64,000 bases of DNA from positions 23,033,746 to 23,097,745 of the forward strand of contig CM023535.1 of NCBI GenBank assembly GCA_013350335.1, read 5' to 3'. A program made the position numbers and the translations under genes. This DNA comes from Chimonanthus salicifolius. Its lineage: Eukaryota > Streptophyta > Magnoliopsida > Laurales > Calycanthaceae. This document shows positions 60,346 to 64,000 of the stretch, piece after piece; position 1 is the first letter of the stretch; each line of letters begins with the position of its first letter. The notes under the pieces are model-generated. The model saw nothing but the letters and a program-made list of their open reading frames with translations, made no database searches and was not told the origin of the DNA.

Positions 60346-61103
60346 AAGCTTTTCTCTCAAGACTTAACCCATGAAGAAATGGAACGATTGAGGGATGACA
60401 ACTCATTTTGGTTGGTGTAACTCCAAATAAAGGGGCAAATGGCAGCACACAACTCTTGCATAAATTGGACTGACTATTTTGGAATTAGAGAATAAGAATC
60501 CTATTCTCCTTCTCTGAGTGGTAGGGCTTTCATTTCGGTCATTTTAATAATGCACACGTGATTAGGATAATTTTTTTTTTTTTTTTTATGTTTCTAGTTT
60601 CTACCATTATTCTATAGCAATCATTTTCTCGTGACAAAATATTGTAATAAAAGATAAAATAAAAAAAATAATTTTCTCACAAGTAAAAAGAATGGTGTCG
60701 AAATCAAAATGCTAATAATTTTTTTAATAAAAGATATATGCTTTTACTTAAAAAATTAGAAGTTCTATATTTGAGTCATATAATTACCAGACGCATGTGA
60801 TTTGCAAAGAGCTGTATATATATCAGAATTTTACCTAATTTCCTCGTACTTACAAAGAAAGGAGTATGTTATAAAAAAAATACATTTTTACAAAAAAGCA
60901 TCACTTTAAAATGGTGAAATATACCATGCAGTTAATATCATTATTGTACCATTTCTCTTGGCCCATCATTTACTTGAACAGGAACAGTATTTTCCCTTAT
61001 TATCCTTCTTTCACTAATGTAAACAGATTATTGATTTTTAAGTTCTATCAACACCTATTTTATTTTATTTATTTGTTTATTCAATTAAAGGAAACATGGG
61101 TCA
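60346..61103. other. intergenic DNA, no gene seen
   Basis: AT-rich with a T-run near 60575. 61060-61103 resembles the start of block D (tatttatttgtttattcaat, catgggtcattaca). No gene recognised. Confidence 0.5.
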
Positions 61104-61560
61104 TTACAATCCTATCCCCTTAACAAAATTTTGCCCATGAAATTCTAAGAGATCACACACTCGGTGCTTCGAACAGCTCTGGCTACTGGCTCCTAATCGC
61201 TGTCTCCTGCTCCCAAATCTCTCTCTCAGCGCCCTTCCGCCACCACATCACCTTACTAAGGGAATTGCCTTGCCATGCAATACTTGCTCTCACAATCCGG
61301 TGATAAGGAGGGGTCTTTGATCATAGGCGACGTCCTCCGAAACCTCTATTTCCTCCCATCTGAACACATGGGAGGGGATCGGGCAATATCTCCTAAGCAT
61401 GGACACGTGGAAGACATTATGGATCCGAGCGAGCAGCGGTGGTAAAGCCAACCTATAAGCCACTTCGTCAACTCTTTCCAAAATCTTGAAGGGGCCAATG
61501 TAATGGGGGGTGAGCTTTCTGGAGTGTCCAAAATGCCGATATCTCCTGATGGTTCCCTAT
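61104..61560 (-). pseudogene. Ty3/gypsy polyprotein C-terminal fragment (integrase end and chromodomain)
   Basis: Minus strand reads [46 protein letters not shown], then after one in-frame stop KAIPLVKVMWW and ERE..WEQE, ending at a TAA (61104-61106). This is the typical end of chromodomain-bearing plant Ty3/gypsy Pol (GPF.I..R.G..AYRL.LP, NVFHVS.L, and the chromodomain LVKV.W...WE.E). About 150 codons, truncated at the 5' side near 61560 and with at least one stop, so dead. Confidence 0.9.
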
Positions 61561-62490
61561 CGGACTTCCGATACTATCGTATCGAAGCTCGATGCTTTGT
61601 ATCTTTCTTCCTGCATCCTATTTTATTTATTTATTTATTTATTATTTAATTAAAGAAAAAATGAGTCATTACACAATCTCTGCCGAGTTTTAAAATAGTG
61701 ATTTTGTGATATCTTAGAAGATATTTTGAACATTTTGAAAAATTGGCTCCATAAGAGCTAAATGCCTTGCTTTTTATGATCTATCTTTATTTAATATAAA
61801 AGAAATATTTTTAGATGATTCTCAAAATAAATCCTAACTGTTCAATTAGTCTACAATTAAAATAATTTTATAGAGACAAAATTAGAAAAAAAATCATGCA
61901 AAAATGCTAATAGAAAAAATATTAGAATTAGATTCGTGAGTTCTACTGATTTATCACATTTATATCATGTTAATAATTAAAATAAATATATTATGTGTAA
62001 AGATTGGAATAAAGAAAAAACACTTTTACTTAACATAGAGAAAATGAAGAAACAAAGATTTTAAGACTAAATATGATGAATTTGATTGATATATCACACC
62101 TATGTCATGTAAAAATTTAAAAATATGTAAAATTCATGCAAAATAATGACTATTTTAAAATTGAATTTGGTGAAGATTTTATGAGATTTCTCCTAAAAAA
62201 CTTTGATCTTTTCATTTTTTCTGTTCAATTTTATGAATTTGTTAATTTTCCTTAAATTTGATTTTTACAAATAAATTGTTTAGTTGATTTAGTAAGTACC
62301 TCATGTTGATATTAAAACTTGTAGTTGATTGAAACATAATCGAGCTCACAAAAATTTATATTCATTTATTGTTTCAGTATTTTATTCATAAAAATTAATA
62401 AATGACTATATATATATATATAATTTTTTTTTAAAATAAAGGTGTTCACTTGAATTTGCTAAAATCTCATCCGGTTAGGGCCTTTAGAAA

Positions 62491-62535
62491 GTCCCACATC
62501 GGTTATTCTGAAATATATTCTTTCCTTAATATTAT
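62491..62535 (+). promoter_or_regulatory. USE and TATA-like box upstream of C/D snoRNA copy 2
   Basis: GTCCCACATCG at 62491-62501, then ttaatatt at 62526-62533 after a 24-bp gap, and the snoRNA starts about 32 bp after the TATA-like start. The same arrangement as at 26966 and at the U3 genes. Confidence 0.72.
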
Positions 62536-62558
62536 GGCGACAACACTTCTTTTTGGGC

Positions 62559-62644
62559 GAGCGGTGATGAATACTTGCTCTCTTGTGACGACCTCTTGTC
62601 GCACCCATCTGATTTATGAGATGAGAAAGTGAGCATCTGAGCTC
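62559..62644 (+). ncRNA. box C/D snoRNA-like gene, copy 2 (86 nt)
   Basis: GAGC/GCTC terminal stem, box C GTGATGA (62564-62570), D' CTGA (62609-62612), C'-like gatgag (62620-62625) and D CTGA (62637-62640). A T5 run at 62652-62656 is a minimal Pol III terminator. Differs from copy 1 at three positions, all in the stretch around D' and C' and none in a box. Target not identified. Confidence 0.72.
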
Positions 62645-64000
62645 TTTGAACTTTTTCAAAATTTATTTTTATATAGTTTATATAACATATTTTAATATTC
62701 ATAATCCATAATCGAATTTTATAAAACCAATGAATAGGTAGAGATATCTAATCATTTTATTTTTACACTTCTTGGACAACTGATGTTTTGATCTTGGTAA
62801 AGTCAACTGATATATTCTATGAACAAATTTAACTTTTCTTAAATTGAATATTTAATATATTGAATGGAATTTGTATCTATATATTTTTCTATAACACATT
62901 TATTTAACATGATTAAATTAATAACATTTTTAATAATACCCATAAATGAATAAAGACCCATTTCACTCGTCCGCCGATCACTATCAATCGACCCATGTCA
63001 CGCGTCTCCGAATCAATGTTGGGAGCATAGTGTAACATTTAAAAAAAATTACATATATACTAAAACCTCTATAATGTAATATGGCTGGGGTCATGATACA
63101 TATATTATATTAGAGAGGTTATACTTAAGAAATAAAGAATTTCAAAATGAGACAAATATTTTAGAACGGAGAGAGTATTTGACTAGTTTAGATATTGTCT
63201 TTTATTTGGCACAAGAAGCGGGTTTAAATGATTGTACACAAAGATGTTTTTTTCTGGATCTCTTTATTTATCTATCATGTATTAAAGAGTTATTTTAAAA
63301 CGACCATCAAATATATTTGACCTTTTGTTTATTAAATTATTGTGATGTGCCTCTACGGTGACAAGGAAAAGAAATAATAAAAGTTCGTTCAAATAAAAAG
63401 CTAAAAATAAAATAAATTTTAATTTGATTTAGTGAGTTTGAAATATTTGACTTCTCCTAACATATTAATATTAAAAATAATAAATTTTATATAAAATAAA
63501 AATAGAAAAAAAAATTGTTTTAAGTTGGATTTGGTGAGTTGGATGAATTTGGTCCAATCTTATTATATTATTTTCTAAAAATAGATTAAATTTGTGCCAA
63601 AGTTATGAAAATAGAAAAGAAAAAAAAATTATAATTAAATTTTACAACCGACAAAGTCGGCATTCGAATAGCTTACTAATTTAAGTGGGGTGTATTTGGG
63701 ATACCACAATCCCAAGTCTATGGTGCCAAGTAAATATCTAAATATGATAAATTTGATTGATATATCACACCTATGTCATGCCAAAAATTTAAAAATATGT
63801 CAAATTCAGGCAAAATAATGACTATTTTAAAATTGAATTTAGTTAAGGTTTTCTGAGATTGCTTGAAAAGGTCTCTTGAGACATTTTTCTTTATTTTTTT
63901 TCCTACTCTATATTGAAGGTGAAACTGATTTCCACAAATACATAAATTCACTTATAAATCATGTGTATTAGAATAAGACTAAGACTCAGACCTCTAGTTT

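Larger units (their letters stand above)
61606..64000. repeat. segmental duplication block D, copy 2 (carries C/D snoRNA), runs off the window
   Basis: Collinear with 25571-28200. Ends in agactcagacctctagttt as at 28145, after an extra segment (63660-63960) that includes a second atatcacacctatgtcatg. The next block presumably continues outside. Confidence 0.85.

Overview
The window is nuclear DNA of a flowering plant. It is AT-rich and made mostly of transposable-element remnants. It holds plant-type U3 snoRNA genes, LTR elements with plant-type ends, a Mutator-like element, hAT-type elements, plant SINEs, and one recognisable host protein gene, the first exon of a SUGAR-DEPENDENT1-type lipase. 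I cannot name the species from what I see.

Layout. 1-415 (minus): N-terminus of the lipase gene, cut by the window edge, with a pyrimidine-rich leader upstream to about 1450. 1.5-7.7 kb: AT-rich non-coding DNA with an LTR-like remnant, a large inverted repeat around a (TA)n tract and a degraded hAT-like repeat. 7.7-9.7 kb: a TIR element (inverted GGGCTGCGTTTGGATG ends) filled by a 158-bp tandem array with a 316-bp higher-order period. 11.6-15.7 kb: a 4.05-kb solo LTR carrying six near-identical hairpins. 18-64 kb: an old segmental array. Block A occurs at 18.06-23.11 and 48.29-54.42 kb, block B (U3 snoRNA) four times, block C (about 1 kb) three times, and block D (box C/D snoRNA) at 25.57-28.2 and 61.6-64 kb. 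The array runs past the right edge.

Nested insertions split the array. A 9.7-kb Mutator-like element (31434-41124) has long palindrome-rich TIRs and two convergent, broken genes, like the maize MuDR plan. A 3.1-kb solo LTR with a perfect 5-bp duplication (31873-35005) sits inside its left TIR. Other insertions are hAT-type elements with 8-bp target duplications and internal ATCGGCCGAT palindromes, a palindromic TIR element at 41883-43440 that removed the promoter of one U3 copy, a TRIM-like element at 48388-49632, SINEs, a LINE fragment and a Ty3/gypsy chromodomain fragment.

Genes likely to be functional are few: the lipase, U3 at 30199-30410 (complete boxes, USE, TATA-like element, T-run terminator), possibly U3 at 23868-24066, and two copies of an 86-nt box C/D snoRNA-like gene. 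Each of those has the same upstream layout as U3: a USE, about 24 bp, a TATA-like box, about 30 bp, then the RNA and a T-run. This suggests independent Pol III-type transcription of a C/D snoRNA other than U3 and is the observation I would check first. Coordinates of repeat-block edges are by eye and approximate; those of TSDs, ORFs and snoRNA boxes were counted from the sequence.
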